From the NCBI GenBank assembly GCA_963513935.1, contig OY740769.1:75488261-75552260 (forward strand): a stretch of 64,000 nt of DNA. The letters run 5' to 3'. Shown here piece by piece: positions 61,510 through 64,000 of the stretch. This DNA is from Aphrophora alni. Taxonomy: Eukaryota > Arthropoda > Insecta > Hemiptera > Aphrophoridae. The notes under the pieces were generated by a model. That model was not told the DNA's origin and searched no databases. It was given only the letters and a program-made list of their open reading frames with translations. The stretch's first letter is position 1. Each line of letters begins with the position of its first letter. The translations under genes were made by a program, and so were the position numbers.

Positions 61510-63399
61510 TTCATACTATTTTTAAAAACTCTGGTTTTACCACTTATTGTTCAAAACTAAAATTACTTTTTATTTATATAAAATATATGAGACTTTCTAA
61601 TCAATTATTTTTCCGTCAGTGTAGGTATCTAAACTAAGAACACGAAATCTAGTATGAATTTTTAAAATCTCACAAAAGGTTATATTTTGTTGAATATGTT
61701 GGACAACTTTGTACTACAAATAATATCATTTAAAGTATGAGCTGTGAAGTATGTTGCTCTGCCGTCTTGGCGATACTTTGTTTATTAAGACAGATACTTC
61801 CATTTCCTTCCTTTGTTAAAAGAAACTTTGAATTGATTGAAATTGGATTTATATCCTTGACTAGAAAGAAGTTGAATTAAATTTGTAATTTTAATTTCCA
61901 TTTACAAATTGAATATCACAGAAGCCGTACTTTCATTTATGCTCACTACAGAAGGAAGATGTACAACTAGATGATAACTAATTTATTTTACAAAGATTAA
62001 CTGACACCAGTGTCATAAAAAAGACTTAATTTTATACTAAATATATTCTAAAATAAGTTAGATGAAAAGTTTGTCAATCGACGTTTAAATCCCATCATAT
62101 ACGTGCAGCGCCAATTGAATAATCCAACAAATGAAATCTAACTTTCATGATTAAAAATATTTTAAAATAAATTTAGTATTTTGTGTTTTTTAGTCAACTA
62201 AATCTTACTTGATTTTCGTCATTTATTTGATAAGATTTCGTTAAAATACTAGTAATTCTTTGTTGTGTGTATGTGTGAACGTAGGTTGACCATTACGATA
62301 TCAATGTATATGTATCACTAAGCTTCGTAAAACTACCTAAGCTCATCTACGACAAACAAGTAAAATGGAAATACTAGTAAATTTGATTCAAATTTTGAAA
62401 ACTCCTCATTACGATATTATTCCACCGCTTTCTTAAAGTAAAAGTAATGAGTAGCGAATCATAATTTACAGAAAAATTTAATTATACGTTTTTATAAATT
62501 TTAAGTTATACACCCCCCACACACACACCCCCACACACACAATGTATTTATTTATATATTTTTTTTGAAATGACAGGTTTGTTAACCTTTTCTTGTTCGA
62601 AAAGTTACTATAGCCAATATGTTGAAACCATTTTTATTTGAAAGAGTGTTAGAAATAATTATATTTGACGACCGTAAAAAAAAAAAAAAAAATTCCGTTG
62701 GTGGATATTTTAAAAACGCAAATTTTGTTCAAGTTTTCTCTTATGCCCTTTACATTAGTTGCCATTAAATTACTTTATTCCCTGATGTAAAGACTGGATT
62801 ATGGTGCAATGCGTCTTGTAGTGCTGATTTGTTCTCGTAGTGTATAATATAAGTGGACTTACTTTTAATTATGTGTTCTCGTCATTATTCCAGGATTCAG
62901 GTTATTAAATGGAATTATTAACTGCGATCAAAATTCATTTTGGTTTTTAAATTTTTTATAATGCTTCTGAATGTTAATGTTATTTTTCATCCAATTTGGT
63001 ACTTTGGTTTCAATCAATTTATTATTAGGTAGAAAAATTATCATTCTGACTCATTCGCTTTTCAGTGATTATACGGTGACTAATCTAATAGTTTAACTAA
63101 TGCTTTTGAGTGTGAATGTTCTAGTAGATAGTAACAACATTACCAGAATGGCATCAGCATTAGTTATTTTTATGTGTATTTGAATAACGTGTGATTTTTA
63201 CAAAATCTGCAATACAATGTAAATAAAATCAACCGTTACAATCACATTTTAATGAGCACATATTTTGAATTATTAAAAGTCACAAAACAGATCTAAAACG
63301 TCGTTTGCTATGGTGAATTCTCTCTGATCAAGGAATCGCAACTATTCAACGTAACTAAGAGATACTAAATGTAGGTTCAAACTATGTAGCCTTGATTTT
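61507..63399. other. AT-rich region without recognised genes
   Basis: Holds a C/CA-rich stretch at 62511-62542 and an A run at 62677-62692. No coding frame was recognised. Confidence 0.5.
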
Positions 63400-64000
63400 T
63401 TACAGATAATGGTGGTAATTTCTAATAAGCCTGAATTGCAAGTGAAAATGCTTAAAACAGTTCTTATCTTTTGCTAAGCATAGATAAACATCACACTTCT
63501 CGCACCTGGTACGAGTCTTAGATGTACAGTTTTATGCGGCAGGTTTTGGCATTTAGCATTTGATCAATAACGGGCCAGTGATCAAAACCGTCGGTCCTCT
63601 TGTCAACTCCTGGGAGTTTTGTGACTTGTTGAGTTCTTGAACTTCTTCAACTTGGTCATGGACTCTTTCGGCTGACGGGCAACACATCAAGGCCTCCGAA
63701 ACATTTAACCTAAACTTCAAAAGATCCATGATATCTTTTTTAGGCTGCTTATTTAGCCTAGCATCTTGTCTATATTGTAACCAGGAATTCACCACAACTA
63801 GGTCAAGGAAGTGTAAAGTTACTTTTAGTGGCCATGTCTTTGTTTTGAACCATGTCCGGTAGGCCTCAATCAATTGGTTTAGAGTGTCCACTCCGCCCGT
63901 ATGTTTGTTGTATGTTACCACTGTAGCTGGGCAATCAACAATGATATGTTTTTTGTTGACTTTTGACCAGCGTTTCACTGTTGTTACTGGCGCAGCTCCA
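63400..64000 (-). pseudogene. piggyBac transposase C-terminal part (two premature stops, runs off window)
   Basis: piggyBac transposases cut and paste DNA at TTAA sites. From the window edge the minus frame reads GAAPVTTVKRWSK, then CPATVVTYNKHTGGVDTLNQ (the YNKxMGGVD block with the last catalytic Asp), then WPLKVTLHFLDLVVVNSWLQ and YRQDARL. A stop at 63553-63555 ends the open frame, but the same frame continues past it and past a second stop (63532-63534) into RTRCEKCDVYLCLAKDKNCF and KHFH, ending at 63400-63402. That is the cysteine-rich zinc-binding tail of the family. The protein is thus colinear with a full piggyBac C-terminus but interrupted twice. The catalytic core's first part lies outside the window. 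No terminal inverted repeat was identified downstream. Confidence 0.9.

Noticed and set aside
1..64000. CRISPR arrays, bacterial operons or ribosome binding sites
   Set aside because: The sequence is eukaryotic in character; no spaced identical repeats or bacterial gene organisation were seen.

Overview
The window is AT-rich eukaryotic DNA, most likely from an insect or other arthropod. That is inferred from its mix of mobile elements (Helitron, Jockey-type non-LTR, LTR retrotransposon with an initiator-Met tRNA primer site, Mutator-like, piggyBac, DUF4817-type) and from long dinucleotide microsatellites with no dense coding. No complete intact host gene was found. The sequence reads as a large intergenic or intronic stretch that has collected transposons of different ages. 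The species cannot be named from this sequence.

Layout. 1-506 is the C-terminal end of a Helitron helicase with a frameshift. 1326-7496 is a complete LTR retrotransposon: two 2,059-bp LTRs in constant register, a primer binding site, a polypurine tract and a 4-bp target duplication, but a 2-kb interior with no recognisable gag or pol. It is therefore a young non-autonomous element. A diverged relative of its LTR lies at about 45300-45938. A second repeat family of about 2.3-2.4 kb occurs twice in inverted orientation (11255-13519 and 40057-42441), each copy embedded in a GT/CA microsatellite. A third family with a hammerhead-like core occurs at 15190-15465 and, inverted, at 31201-31375. A 5'-truncated Jockey-type element (23221-25206) is nested, with a 15-bp target duplication, inside an older non-LTR RNase H remnant. 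Other fossils are a gag/protease remnant near 22048-22310, a DUF4817 pseudogene at 30326-30630, a Mutator-like fragment at 60780-61462, and the C-terminus of a piggyBac transposase on the minus strand at 63400-64000.

Host-like material is sparse. The clearest is an intronless matrix metalloproteinase pseudogene (46965-47528), which keeps the cysteine-switch region and catalytic core in one frame but has stop codons and a destroyed zinc site. Two short minus-strand stretches (17294-17403 and 48409-48536) look like possible exons with plausible splice sites, but neither is proven. The rest is AT-rich sequence with many (TA)n and (GT)n tracts, a degenerate tandem array of units of about 29 bp (58748-59195) and a local tandem duplication (56386-56850).

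The features do not form a pathway. The biology here is transposon invasion, nesting and decay. The most notable item is the young, gene-less LTR element with long LTRs and strong internal hairpins, which would have to be mobilised in trans.
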